Assembly: GCF_011316935.1 (NCBI RefSeq)
Contig: NZ_WLYS01000002.1
Span: 1-64,000 of the forward strand
Length of the DNA: 64,000 bases
Reading direction: 5' to 3'
Source: Sphingobacterium chungjuense
GTDB lineage: Bacteria; Bacteroidota; Bacteroidia; Sphingobacteriales; Sphingobacteriaceae
Under the pieces are notes generated by a model. The model saw nothing but the letters and a program-made list of their open reading frames with translations. It was not told the origin of the DNA and did no database searches. Below, in pieces: positions 55,582 to 64,000 of this stretch. Both the position numbers and the translations under genes were made by a program. The stretch's first letter is position 1, and the number at the start of each line of letters is the position of its first letter.

Positions 55582-57555
55582 TTACAGCGGTAAAACAATT
55601 TTAAAACACGAACCCTTAACGCCATTGCTCTCTACTGAGATCGCGCCGCTATGCAATTCTAAAATCTCCTTACATAGATATAATCCGATTCCAAATCCTG
55701 CAATTGATCCCATTTTATTATTTTTAACCCTATAGTAGCGTTCAAAAATTTGCTGTTGATCCTGCTCAGAGATACCCATTCCCTCATCACTAACTTTAAT
55801 CTCGACCATACGTGGATATACATGATTGTAAATGACATGTATGGTAGATCCTGCGGGGGAATATTTAATGGCATTTCCTATTAGGTTGTAGATTACTTGC
55901 GATATTTTTTCACGATCTGCTAAAATTTCAATACTTTCTTCATATTTAAACACAACCAAATGGCTATGATATACATTGCTCAACTCCACTTCGAGTTCAG
56001 AAAATAATGTGCCTAAATTAAAATATGATTTATCAAGAACCATTTTTCCAGAATCTAGCCGGGAGATATTAAGAAAACCATTGATCAACGTATTCATATA
56101 TTGTACCTGACGTAGTGATCTTTCTACTTTTGTTTGCATAGAAAGATCTGCCGAAGGGGCAATATCCCTTTGCAGTAATTGGAGATATGCGCTCAGGGAA
56201 GTAAGGGGTGTTTTTAGTTCGTGACTGACCATTCCGATAAAATCGTCCTTCAGTTGTTCATCTTTCTTTTGCTTAGTTATATCACGCAGTGTACCATTTA
56301 GGCTGGCCACTTGTCCATCCTGATCATATAATACCTTTCCAAGAGCTTGAACCATTCTGGGAGTTGATTCATGAGGTAACTGAATCCGATAATCGATAGC
56401 ATAGTTCCCATCGGAATCCTTACTAAGCGAAGACATAATTGCCTCGGTTACTCGGGCTCTATCTTCTTCTACGATTACAGCTAATGCCGTAGATAGATCA
56501 ATATGATCTAAGTGTTTTAAGCCAAACCACGTGTGCAACAATAAATTTCCCGAGAAAAGATTAGTTGCAGGCTCATAGTAAAACGTAGCAAGTTCACCAG
56601 CCTCAATTGCCATGGCAAGCATATGCTGATCTTTTTCATTTTTTCTCCTTGCAGTTACTTCGTTAGTGATTTCATCAAGTATTATCAGCACTCCAGTTAC
56701 CTCTCCGTCAGAAGAAAATATGGGCTGATAAATAGAATTGACGATTGCATCTCTAAGAGACCCATTATGATAAAGTCTAACGGTAAACTCATAGTTAGTT
56801 TTTCTTTCTCCTGTAATAATAACTTGATCCAGCCAATCGAAGACCTTCTGTCCTTGGAGTTCGGGTCTAGCAATTCTATGAGGTCGGTTTAAAACCTCAC
56901 TTTCCCTGCGACCCCAGATTTTTAAAATTGCCTTATTTGCTATTTCAATAACATGGTCTTTACCACGTAGCATTGCGATTCCAACGGGTGCCTGTTCAAT
57001 AATCGTCTTAACATGCTCACGGCTCTCCGACAGTAAATTCATCGAATTTCTGAGACTTTCGTTTGTGCTATACAAATCTTTGAGCGTAGAAGCCATTGCA
57101 TCATTCAGTGCCTCTTCCTTTTTTTCTTTCACGGAAATCATTTCCAAATATTCTTTTTCTGAAGTGACCTCGCGGGCGGTATTTAAAATACACCAAGTCT
57201 TACCATCATGATTTAAAAGGGCTTTATATGTATAATCGTAATAATCGATTTTTCTAACTCCGTTCTTAATAAGTTCGGCTGGAGCCTCCTTAACAGAATA
57301 CGATTCACCTGAAAACCAAACATTTTGCAAAAGAGAAAAAAATGCCTGCCCGACAAGTTCAGGAATTGCATCCAATAAAGGCATACCTATTATTGACGCA
57401 TCTTTTCCCCAAAGTTCCAACATCCCTTTGTTTGCAAAGCGAATGATCATATTCTCTTCGGAGTATATGGCCGTAGGCTCTGAAGAATCACAAAGAGCTT
57501 TTAAAATAAGGCCTTGGCTAAACTGGCTGGTTGAGAGATGTTTCAAGTTAGTCAT
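55582..57555 (-). CDS. Multi-PAS sensor histidine kinase (657 aa)
   Basis: The start at 57555 (M-T-N-L-K-H-L-S) is chosen over a 12-codon longer frame. Three PAS domains (about 20-135, 180-300 and 310-425) are followed by HisKA with His in V-S-H-E-L-K-T-P and HATPase_c (N-L-I-G-N-A-I-K-Y, D-E-G-M-G-I-S, G-F-G-I-G-L-Y). No membrane segment is present, so it is a cytoplasmic sensor. No response regulator is adjacent, so its partner lies elsewhere. The ligand is unknown; no LOV motif is present. Confidence 0.92.
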   Translation of the reverse strand: MTNLKHLSTSQFSQGLILKALCDSSEPTAIYSEENMIIRFANKGMLELWGKDASIIGMPLLDAIPELVGQAFFSLLQNVWFSGESYSVKEAPAELIKNGVRKIDYYDYTYKALLNHDGKTWCILNTAREVTSEKEYLEMISVKEKKEEALNDAMASTLKDLYSTNESLRNSMNLLSESREHVKTIIEQAPVGIAMLRGKDHVIEIANKAILKIWGRRESEVLNRPHRIARPELQGQKVFDWLDQVIITGERKTNYEFTVRLYHNGSLRDAIVNSIYQPIFSSDGEVTGVLIILDEITNEVTARRKNEKDQHMLAMAIEAGELATFYYEPATNLFSGNLLLHTWFGLKHLDHIDLSTALAVIVEEDRARVTEAIMSSLSKDSDGNYAIDYRIQLPHESTPRMVQALGKVLYDQDGQVASLNGTLRDITKQKKDEQLKDDFIGMVSHELKTPLTSLSAYLQLLQRDIAPSADLSMQTKVERSLRQVQYMNTLINGFLNISRLDSGKMVLDKSYFNLGTLFSELEVELSNVYHSHLVVFKYEESIEILADREKISQVIYNLIGNAIKYSPAGSTIHVIYNHVYPRMVEIKVSDEGMGISEQDQQQIFERYYRVKNNKMGSIAGFGIGLYLCKEILELHSGAISVESNGVKGSCFKIVLPL

Positions 57556-58058
57556 TTCAATCCAAAGATATATAAACCGCTCAGCAATCACTCTATTTAA
57601 TGTACAAACATATCTAAAACAATGCAGACACTTTTCAGATGTTAGGAAGTGCTGAAAAGCACTTCTATTTCAGATCTCTATTGTATTGTTTTTATTGGGA
57701 GGCTGCACACATCAGCATCATTAAAGGTGTCATGTGCCTAGTATGTTTTTGAAGTAATGTCTTATGCTAGGTAAGAAGTTATGATGCAATTTTCTCAGAA
57801 TTCTTTGCAAAAAGATATATGTGGCCTTAAGATATTCTATGATAGGAAAATAAGCTATATTCTTTTAAACATAATTTATCAATCCTATAACCATCTATGT
57901 CCACGACTTCTGCTTGAAAATCTTGCCATAGTACTTTCTTGCCTGTAGAGGGGATATGATTAGTAATTGAAATGAAAAGGCCAGCGACCAGAAAAAATTA
58001 TGCATGAACTACCTTCAGAGACCTAAATATTTTAGTGGTTCAAAATATGGATTGCTTT
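57556..58058. other. Gap upstream of the PAS kinase with a gene remnant
   Basis: Contains a CorC/HlyC fragment (57827-57997) and a hairpin near 57643-57666 (GGAAGTGCT / AGCACTTCT) without a T tract. Nothing else was recognised. Confidence 0.4.
57827..57997 (-). pseudogene. C-terminal remnant of a CorC/HlyC-type (CBS, transporter-associated) protein
   Basis: The 56 codons before TAA read V-A-G-L-F-I-S-I-T-N-H-I-P, then W-Q-D-F-Q-A-E-V-V-D-I-D-G-Y-R-I-D-K-L. This is the end of the transporter-associated domain of HlyC/CorC proteins, whose usual signature is D-x-D-G-R-R-I-D-K. Upstream the frame is closed by a stop and no membrane or CBS domain remains. It is a decayed gene. Confidence 0.7.
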
Positions 58059-58955
58059 TTAAATAGTTATTCTTCCACCAGCTACAGGTATAGTGGCGCC
58101 CGCGATATAACTAGCGTCATCTGATGCAAGAAATACATAAGCTGGAGCGACCTCAGCTGGCTGTCCTGCACGTCCCATCGGAGTATTTTTACCAAACTCC
58201 TCGTGGGCAGGAATCGTTGATGGGATGAGTGGTGTCCATATAGGCCCTGGGGCTACTGCGTTCACTCGGATGCCTTTCCCATTTTCCAGCAGAATTTGAC
58301 TCAAATTAGCAGTAAAATTTTGTATAGCACCTTTTGTAGCTGCATAGGGTAACAATAATTCGTTAGGAGAATATGCATTGACAGAAGTGGTATTTATAAT
58401 ACTGCTACCCGGCTTCAAATGGGGTTCAGCGGCCTTACATAGATAAAACATTGCTGTAATATTGGTACGAAACGTTTTATCCCATTCTTCGGATGATACA
58501 TCTTGGATACTTTCTCTTGCCATTTGGAACGCCGCGTTATTTACCAAAATATCTAATCCGCCAAACTCTTTCACTGCAGATTCTACTATATATTTGCAGT
58601 GCGACTCCTCTTTAATATCACCCTTAATTAGGATGGCTTTCCTACCCTCGTTCCGCACATAATCTGCAGTCAAGTTTGCATCCTCATCCTCTGAGTCATC
58701 CAAATAACTAATCAATATATCCGCACCTTCTCGTGCAAACGCAATGGCGACTGCTCGTCCTATACCTGAATCCCCGCCCGTGATAATCGCTTTCTTTCCT
58801 TTTAACTTACCACTACCCAGATAAGTATCTTCTCCATGATCTGCTTTAGGATCTAGTTTATCTTCCACACCTGGAACAGGTTGATCTTGCTTAGGAACGG
58901 GAGGTTTGGGATATTTTTGAGTGGGATCTGATGTATTATTTTTTTTGATCTTCAT
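58059..58955 (-). CDS. SDR-family oxidoreductase, YghA/general-stress-protein-39 type (298 aa)
   Basis: A polar, Pro/Lys/Asp-rich N-terminal extension (1-45) precedes a Rossmann short-chain dehydrogenase. The coenzyme loop is T-G-G-D-S-G-I-G-R (about 59-67), followed by N-N-A-A near 140 and the catalytic S-x12-Y-x3-K: Ser in N-T-T-S-V-N, and Y-A-A-T-K. The end is A-G-A-T-I-P-V-A-G-G. The extension and sequence match the group containing B. subtilis stress proteins and E. coli YghA; the natural substrate is unclear. It is a single gene. Confidence 0.9.
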   Translation of the reverse strand: MKIKKNNTSDPTQKYPKPPVPKQDQPVPGVEDKLDPKADHGEDTYLGSGKLKGKKAIITGGDSGIGRAVAIAFAREGADILISYLDDSEDEDANLTADYVRNEGRKAILIKGDIKEESHCKYIVESAVKEFGGLDILVNNAAFQMARESIQDVSSEEWDKTFRTNITAMFYLCKAAEPHLKPGSSIINTTSVNAYSPNELLLPYAATKGAIQNFTANLSQILLENGKGIRVNAVAPGPIWTPLIPSTIPAHEEFGKNTPMGRAGQPAEVAPAYVFLASDDASYIAGATIPVAGGRITI

Positions 58956-59584
58956 CTTATTGAATTTATCTGTCTATAACCGAAAACGCTATTACAGAGG
59001 TCTACAGCATTTGTTATTTATCAAGTATGAGGTTCTTATAGAACAAAACAATGTAAATCCGGAAGTGTTTTAACAGATGAATTATGTAAATATGAAGTGC
59101 TGATATATTCCGCCTTAATGTGATGTCTACACTAGCTTTTTTTTGAACATATAAAGAGAATTAAATTATAGTTGTCTTATGAAGCTGGCTTGGAAGCGCC
59201 TAAGATTAAATCTAAAGAAGGATTCTCCATATCTATTAATTCAAACAATTCAAATGGATTTTTAACAATTGCATCTGCCAGACTTTCTGAGCGCACGTCC
59301 TAAAAAACGGGATGTGCAGAGTAAATTATAAGGAGTATTTGAGATGATTAGTAGAAGCATATTTCTAGATTCAAATAGTTTAGTATTAGACCTCGAAGTT
59401 ATCTAATCCTCAAATCTTCCCTTATAGAACTTACTTTTTTTCATGCGATCAAATTTAAAAAAGGGCATCAATCGTATAAAATAGCATTTTTTTGTTACAC
59501 CAGTTTAATTTAAATTTCAGTAAAAATCTTAATATACACTTTTTTTAATTAACTTACTTTCATCGCAACAACTTACGATTAGAA
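58956..59584. other. 629-bp gap with a possible coding remnant
   Basis: Apart from the minus-strand remnant at 59177-59299, nothing was recognised. The last 100 bases are AT-rich and must carry the promoter of the next kinase. Confidence 0.3.
59177..59299 (-). pseudogene. Possible C-terminal remnant of an unidentified gene
   Basis: Forty codons bounded by stops read with protein-like composition (E-S-L-A-D-A-I-V-K-N-P-F-E-L-F-E-L-I-D). It has no start codon of its own and no recognised family. It resembles the tail of a lost gene; chance is possible. Confidence 0.3.
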
Positions 59585-61465
59585 ATGGAAGATATTGAAA
59601 TCTATAGAACGCAGCTTTCAGTCTTACAGCGAGAAAATGAAGAATTGAAAAAGCGTTGCGGATATTTAACAGACTTCGTAGAAAATGGATCATTACCATT
59701 TCGATGGGTAGATGGTCAAGGGCTAATAACTTGGGCAAATAATGCTGAACTAGATTTACTTGGTTACTCTAGTGAGGAATATATAGGCAAGAAAATGTCA
59801 GATTTACATGCTGAGATTCATGTTTTTGAAGACATCATCCAAAAACTAAGGGACAATCAACAAATTTTAAATTATCCTGCAAAATTAATTCATAAGGATG
59901 GCTCCATTCGTCACGTTCTTATTAATTCCAGCGTATACCGTGAAAATGGCCAATTTATTCATACTCGGTGTTTTACCAGAGACATTACCGATAAAGTATT
60001 ACAAAGAAATCATAACCAATCATACAATTTAAAGCTGCAGGAAAGTGAAGCTCGTTTGCGCTTAGCAATTAATTCCACAGACCTAGGTACATGGGACTGG
60101 AACAGAAAGCAAAAAATAATTTACTGGTCTCGGGAATGTAGAAACATTCTGGGTCTCTCGCCCCGCGATCGCTTATCTTTCAAGGAATTTTTAGATTGTA
60201 TCCATCCAGAAGATCGCCCGGACATTGACCAGCGTATACAGGACTTAGTAAATTCATCTGAGGACGGTCATTTCGATATGACGTTTCGAATATATAGAAT
60301 TAACAATCACGAATGTCGCTGGCTAAGGGCTCAAGGAACCGTGTTTATTGATGCTGATAATACGCTAAATAGATTCTTGGGCACAATGCTTGATGTGACC
60401 AAAAGCAAGGAGTCGCAGGAGCAACATGCTAGACTTGCTGCCATTGTCGAATCGTCAGATGATGCTATTGTCTCAAAAACTTTAGAGGGCATTGTGACTA
60501 CTTGGAATGACTCCGCAGAAAGACTGTTTGGCTATAGTGCAAAGGAAATCATAGGTAAATCGATCCTGCAAATTATACCCGCAGACCGCAAAACTGAAGA
60601 GGAGGATATTCTATTGCAATTAAGGCAGGGAGAATCTGTGAAACACTTTGAAACGGTGAGAGTCAATAAGTCCGGAGAATTTATTGACGTATCATTGACC
60701 ATATCCCCCTTACTGGATTCGGATGGCCATATAATAGGTATCTCAAAGATTGCACGCGACATTACGGAACGAAAAGAGGGAGACAAAAGGAAAAATGATT
60801 TTATCTCTTTAGTCAGTCATGAGCTTAAAACGCCACTTACGTCCATTTTATTGTACACTCAACTTCTTGATAAGAAGATAGTTCAGGCACAATATGAGGA
60901 GCTGAGTCAGTTAAGTCGACGTGTAGAACTGCACGCCAAAAGGATGAATAATTTACTCGCAGATTATTTGAACCTAAGCAGAATTGAGCAGGGAAAGGCT
61001 GAACTAAATCTAATGCATTTCGATTTGGCAGATTTGATTAAGGAGGTGGTAAGTGATGCTGAATTATTTGAATCTCATCACCGCTTTATTATTAAAGGTG
61101 AACAAGAGTTACAGGTTTATGCCGACCGCGACAAGATTTGCCAAGTGCTAACGAACTTAATTAGTAATGCTGTAAAATATTCGCCCGCTGGTGGAGATAT
61201 ATTAATTACCTATACAATTGATTCGCGGCAAGCTTCCATCCGTGTATCTGACCAAGGAATAGGTATTAGTAAAAAGGATCAAGAAAATCTTTTCCAGCGC
61301 TTTTACCGTGTAAAAGATCAACGTAGCAAAAATGTTTCTGGTTTTGGTATCGGATTATATCTCGTAGCTGAAATCCTTCGACTACATGGTAGGCAAATTC
61401 TTATTGACAGTAAGATTGGTAAAGGTTCTACTTTTTCATTCACACTTGACGTAGCTGATACTTAA
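59585..61465 (+). CDS. Multi-PAS sensor histidine kinase (626 aa)
   Basis: A short coiled coil (about 1-25) leads into three PAS domains: about 30-140, 155-275 (PAS_3 type, G-T-W-D-W-N-R and I-H-P-E-D-R) and 280-395 (S-S-D-D-A-I-V with I-T-E-R). HisKA (V-S-H-E-L-K-T-P) and HATPase_c (N-L-I-S-N-A-V-K-Y, D-Q-G-I-G-I-S, G-F-G-I-G-L-Y) complete it. It is cytoplasmic, with no membrane helix and no adjacent response regulator. Its kinase core is similar to that of the 55582-57555 protein, which suggests paralogy. Confidence 0.92.
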   Translation: MEDIEIYRTQLSVLQRENEELKKRCGYLTDFVENGSLPFRWVDGQGLITWANNAELDLLGYSSEEYIGKKMSDLHAEIHVFEDIIQKLRDNQQILNYPAKLIHKDGSIRHVLINSSVYRENGQFIHTRCFTRDITDKVLQRNHNQSYNLKLQESEARLRLAINSTDLGTWDWNRKQKIIYWSRECRNILGLSPRDRLSFKEFLDCIHPEDRPDIDQRIQDLVNSSEDGHFDMTFRIYRINNHECRWLRAQGTVFIDADNTLNRFLGTMLDVTKSKESQEQHARLAAIVESSDDAIVSKTLEGIVTTWNDSAERLFGYSAKEIIGKSILQIIPADRKTEEEDILLQLRQGESVKHFETVRVNKSGEFIDVSLTISPLLDSDGHIIGISKIARDITERKEGDKRKNDFISLVSHELKTPLTSILLYTQLLDKKIVQAQYEELSQLSRRVELHAKRMNNLLADYLNLSRIEQGKAELNLMHFDLADLIKEVVSDAELFESHHRFIIKGEQELQVYADRDKICQVLTNLISNAVKYSPAGGDILITYTIDSRQASIRVSDQGIGISKKDQENLFQRFYRVKDQRSKNVSGFGIGLYLVAEILRLHGRQILIDSKIGKGSTFSFTLDVADT

Positions 61466-62337
61466 TAAGATCCAATTCTAACTAATTTTAATTGTAGAAA
61501 TATTCAATATACTATTTATAAGCAGTTTAATTGAAACCATATCTACATTGAGCTATTTATATAAATACCCGAATAACTATGATAGAAACTATTTTGCTAA
61601 GAACTGTATCATCCAACTGATAGAAACATTCTAACTTCTTTTATTAGAGCGGTTTTTGTGAAGATCATCAAAGAGAACAAGATGGAATAAAAGATACACA
61701 ACCTACTTGTAATCATAATAACCCAACAAAGATTAACGCTTCGTAACTCCTATTGAGGGTCCGTAATCAAGATGTCGAGACAGTGCCTTTGCAAGCCAAG
61801 CAGGAAGTAGCCATTGTAAACGTATATATTACTCTTACCTTGACATTACGGTAAGAGGTTTGAACAGGGTATTCAGAGGTCTACCCTGACAATCCAAGAA
61901 AAGCCACCCGACTACTCCCATTTATATTCCTTGTTAAAGGTTTGAAATAAAACACACTTCATCTCTTCGAATAAGCTGATTATTTCTATTACGGATCATC
62001 TAGGTCCAAATAGTCAATCTTTTAAAAGACCGTTGTTATAAAGTCCTGATCTCCAAGTAGCCGAATCACTACAGAGTTACGGTGTAGCCAAAGAACATTT
62101 AAATTATACCTATAATATCTCTTTAAGTCTGATGACGGCTACTAATGTCAGGAATGTCTGTAAACGCTTGACACTAAGTGGGTGCTTGGTATGAGGGCGA
62201 TAAAACAGAGATTAGATTTCTCGTCAAATAAATCGTTAAGAATCAAAAATGAGCAAATGGTACTTAGTAATTTTACAGATTACTGCAAAATCCAAATGTG
62301 AAATTTACACGATTTGAGAGAGTGATGTGGTGCGTTT

Positions 62338-62535
62338 TCAAACACATCCAATATCGACACAAAAGCCTCTAGAACCGAGAAGCTTTTGTGTTTTTATAGA
62401 TCTAGTGAGCAAACCGTCCATCGGTAGATTCACATCAGATGTGAAAGGTGTAGATGTTACTCCGATAAAAGGAGAATTTTCGAATTGATCAAATAATTTC
62501 TCAAAAGAGTTGTGTAATGTCAGCACTAATGGCAT
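62338..62535 (-). CDS. Possible small protein (65 aa), unidentified
   Basis: The ATG at 62535 is preceded by AAGGA at good spacing. The first 45 residues look protein-like (N-S-F-E-K-L-F-D-Q-F-E), but the last 20 are encoded by the terminator hairpin at 62357-62391. This suggests a truncated gene or a chance frame. Confidence 0.25.
   Translation of the reverse strand: MPLVLTLHNSFEKLFDQFENSPFIGVTSTPFTSDVNLPMDGLLTRSIKTQKLLGSRGFCVDIGCV
62357..62395 (+). terminator. Orphan intrinsic terminator
   Basis: ACACAAAAGC and GCTTTTGTGT form a 10-bp stem with a 15-base loop and run into TTTTT on the plus strand. No plus-strand gene ends just upstream, so it either serves a lost gene or a small RNA. Confidence 0.65.
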
Positions 62536-62677
62536 TTTTCCTTAATTATTTTCATAAAGCAAGTATAAATTTCTTAATGATGACAGATATACCCGTTTCA
62601 ACAAATTCAAGAACGATCTGTTCAGAAGCCTGTTGTCTAATTGTTAACAATTGAATATATATTTTAATAAAAACATT

Positions 62678-62908
62678 ATGGCTTTTGAAACAGGAAACGA
62701 GGGAGAAGTAACGAAACAAATCGAAATTGCAACATCTAAAGTGCCATCAGCGACATTTTTAATTGCCGCAGTAGCCGCGATGGGTGTTTCGCTAACATTA
62801 AAGTGTTTATGTAAAGATCAGAACGCCCTATTTGTGGGACAGTGGGCAGCGCCTTTTTTACTTTTGGGCATCTACAATAAAATCGTTAAGACTGAAGGTC
62901 ACGATTAG
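62678..62908 (+). CDS. Small membrane protein of unknown function (76 aa)
   Basis: The start at 62678 (M-A-F-E-T-G-N) is preferred over an upstream TTG. A charged N-terminus (1-22) is followed by two hydrophobic helices (about 27-45 and 55-68) joined by a loop with C-L-C-K. It looks like a small two-helix inner-membrane protein. Its leader shares ATTTTAATAAAAA with the leader of the next gene. No family name is recognised. Confidence 0.6.
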   Translation: MAFETGNEGEVTKQIEIATSKVPSATFLIAAVAAMGVSLTLKCLCKDQNALFVGQWAAPFLLLGIYNKIVKTEGHD

Positions 62909-63098
62909 TACAAAGCAGTATTGAGCACGATTTGAGTAATTAAGCGTAAACTTTATACCTTCTGCCACGTATGCAAAACGTTTTACGACCAATAAGTCTG
63001 ATGTTTATACGAGTAAAAGTAAGTGAATCAGTGCACAAATCGCTATCTAGCTTGCTACATATAAAAAATTGGTCATTAACATTTTAATAAAAAAAACT

Positions 63099-64000
63099 AT
63101 GCTAGCAATGAATTATAGAGGCCCTTATCGGGTTCGAACCGAACAGCGACCGATGCCAGAAATACAACATCCGGAAGATGCCATTATTCGTGTTACTCGC
63201 ACATGTATTTGTGGTTCTGATCTGCATCTTTATCATGGAATGGTTCCTGATACGCGAGTTGGCTCCACATTCGGACATGAATTTACGGGTATCGTAGAGG
63301 AAGTCGGCCCTTTAGTACAAAATTTGAAAGTGGGCGATCAAGTACTTGTGCCATTTAATATCGCCTGCGGTCGGTGCAATTTTTGTAAGCAAGGTCTTTA
63401 TGGCAATTGTCATGAGGCTAATACGATGTCTACCGCTGTAGGGTCTATTTTTGGCTATTCCCACACTGCCGGAGGTTTTGATGGTGGCCAAGCGGAATAT
63501 GTACGCGTACCTTACGCGGATGTGGGACCGACCGTTATTCCAGCTGATATGGATCCCGACGATGCCGTGCTATTGACAGATGTCGTGCCGACGGGATATC
63601 AGGCCGCGGAAATGGCTGGCATTAAGAAAGGTGACACCGTAGTGGTGTTTGGAGCTGGACCCATTGGAATTATGGCCGCTCGCTGCGCATGGTTTTTCGG
63701 ACCATCTCGTGTCATCATTATTGACCAGATCGATTACCGGTTAGAGTTTGCTCAAAATTATGCCAAATGCGAAGCCTACAACTTCAAAGACTATGAAGAT
63801 CCCGTATTATTCATCAAGAAAATTACAGATTGGTACGGTGCCGATGTATGTATTGATGCTGTGGGTTGTGAAGCAGATGGAAACCCAGTGCAAACTTTTA
63901 CAGGGCGAAATCTGATGATGCAGGCAGGATCCGCTACCGCACTACAATGGGCAATTAATTCCGTCAAAAAAGGTGGAATTGTATCCATTGTAGGCGTATA
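63099..64000 (+). CDS. Zinc-dependent alcohol dehydrogenase family protein, 5' part (runs off the window)
   Basis: Medium-chain dehydrogenase/reductase. The catalytic-zinc Cys is in C-I-C-G-S-D near residue 38, with G-H-E near 60. The structural-zinc set is C-G-R-C-N-F-C-K-Q-G-L-Y-G-N-C (about 90-104), and the NAD-binding loop is G-A-G-P-I-G near 187. The two-Cys spacing and the D-A-V-G-C-E segment resemble the glutathione-independent formaldehyde dehydrogenase-like subgroup. An alternative start is ATG at 63108. About 300 codons are visible; the C-terminal part is missing. Confidence 0.9.
   Translation, partial: MLAMNYRGPYRVRTEQRPMPEIQHPEDAIIRVTRTCICGSDLHLYHGMVPDTRVGSTFGHEFTGIVEEVGPLVQNLKVGDQVLVPFNIACGRCNFCKQGLYGNCHEANTMSTAVGSIFGYSHTAGGFDGGQAEYVRVPYADVGPTVIPADMDPDDAVLLTDVVPTGYQAAEMAGIKKGDTVVVFGAGPIGIMAARCAWFFGPSRVIIIDQIDYRLEFAQNYAKCEAYNFKDYEDPVLFIKKITDWYGADVCIDAVGCEADGNPVQTFTGRNLMMQAGSATALQWAINSVKKGGIVSIVGV

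Larger units (their letters stand above)
61466..62677. other. 1.2-kb gap with decayed sequence
   Basis: No intact gene was recognised. On the minus strand 62110-62202 reads ..V-K-R-L-Q-T-F-L-T-L-V-A-V-I-R-L.., faintly like the C-terminal part of IS4/Tn5-type transposases, but too short to call. A terminator lies at 62357-62395. A 65-codon minus-strand frame (62338-62535) is listed separately. Confidence 0.35.

Noticed and set aside
62110..62202. Minus-strand frame resembling an IS4/Tn5-type transposase C-terminus
   Set aside because: About 30 residues with only a loose R-L-Q-T-x-L-T-L-x-x-V-I resemblance and no other transposase motif nearby.
63132..63143. GGGTTCGAACCG resembles a tRNA T-arm
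   Set aside because: It lies inside the dehydrogenase coding sequence and no acceptor, D or anticodon arm can be folded around it.

Overview
The window looks like chromosome from a Bacteroidota bacterium, most likely Sphingobacteriaceae (Sphingobacterium- or Pedobacter-like). The support is two SusC/SusD outer-membrane pairs, GLPGLI and DUF4374 proteins, relaxed lipoprotein signals ending in S-C or G-S-C, and several TAnnTTTG -7 promoter boxes. No rRNA, tRNA or CRISPR array was seen. Genus assignment is inference.

Layout. 1-127: tail and right end of an IS3-like element. 474-4348: small secreted protein, GLPGLI protein and a coupled TonB-receptor-like protein. 4692-5657: manganese catalase. 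5824-12422 (minus): polysaccharide utilisation locus SusC, SusD, Ig/CBM6-like lipoprotein, GH43, probably for arabinan side chains. 13333-14832 (minus): a three-gene HipB-HipS-HipT toxin-antitoxin operon. 15249-17723: large MscS channel. 17957-18304: frameshifted response-regulator pseudogene. 18478-23256 (minus): iron-acquisition trio TonB receptor, DUF4374, PepSY. 23550-24336: mosaic of decayed pieces (transposase start, FGE-sulfatase, GNAT, IS end). 24515-26985 (minus): response regulator, LOV-domain (blue-light) histidine kinase, guanine deaminase.

27479-29856: mutagenesis cassette of a UmuD-like protein with both catalytic residues substituted, UmuC, and an SRAP/YedK-type protein with an altered active-site Asn. 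30460-36740: TetR regulator plus TolC-adaptor-RND efflux pump. 37382-39095: lipid kinase (minus) and SurE. 39716-55173 (minus): complete starch/maltose system reading LacI regulator, SusC, SusD, SusE/F, GH13, beta-phosphoglucomutase, GH65 maltose phosphorylase, GH13 lipoprotein, MFS sugar transporter. Starch would be bound and cut at the surface, and maltose imported and phosphorolysed to glucose and beta-glucose-1-P, which PgmB turns into glucose-6-P. A double LacI-type palindrome lies between the regulator and susC, and a terminator-like hairpin sits mid-operon.

55582-64000: two multi-PAS histidine kinases, an SDR oxidoreductase, a small two-helix membrane protein and the start of a zinc alcohol dehydrogenase running off the window. 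Gaps here hold remnants, including the end of a CorC/HlyC protein. Gene decay is concentrated at 12.7-13.2, 17.9-18.3, 23.5-24.4, 30.0-30.3 and 57.8-62.2 kb. The strongest candidates for new biology are the substituted umuD-umuC-SRAP cassette, the HipBST-type operon with its promoter-embedded operator, and the LOV kinase placed with guanine deaminase.
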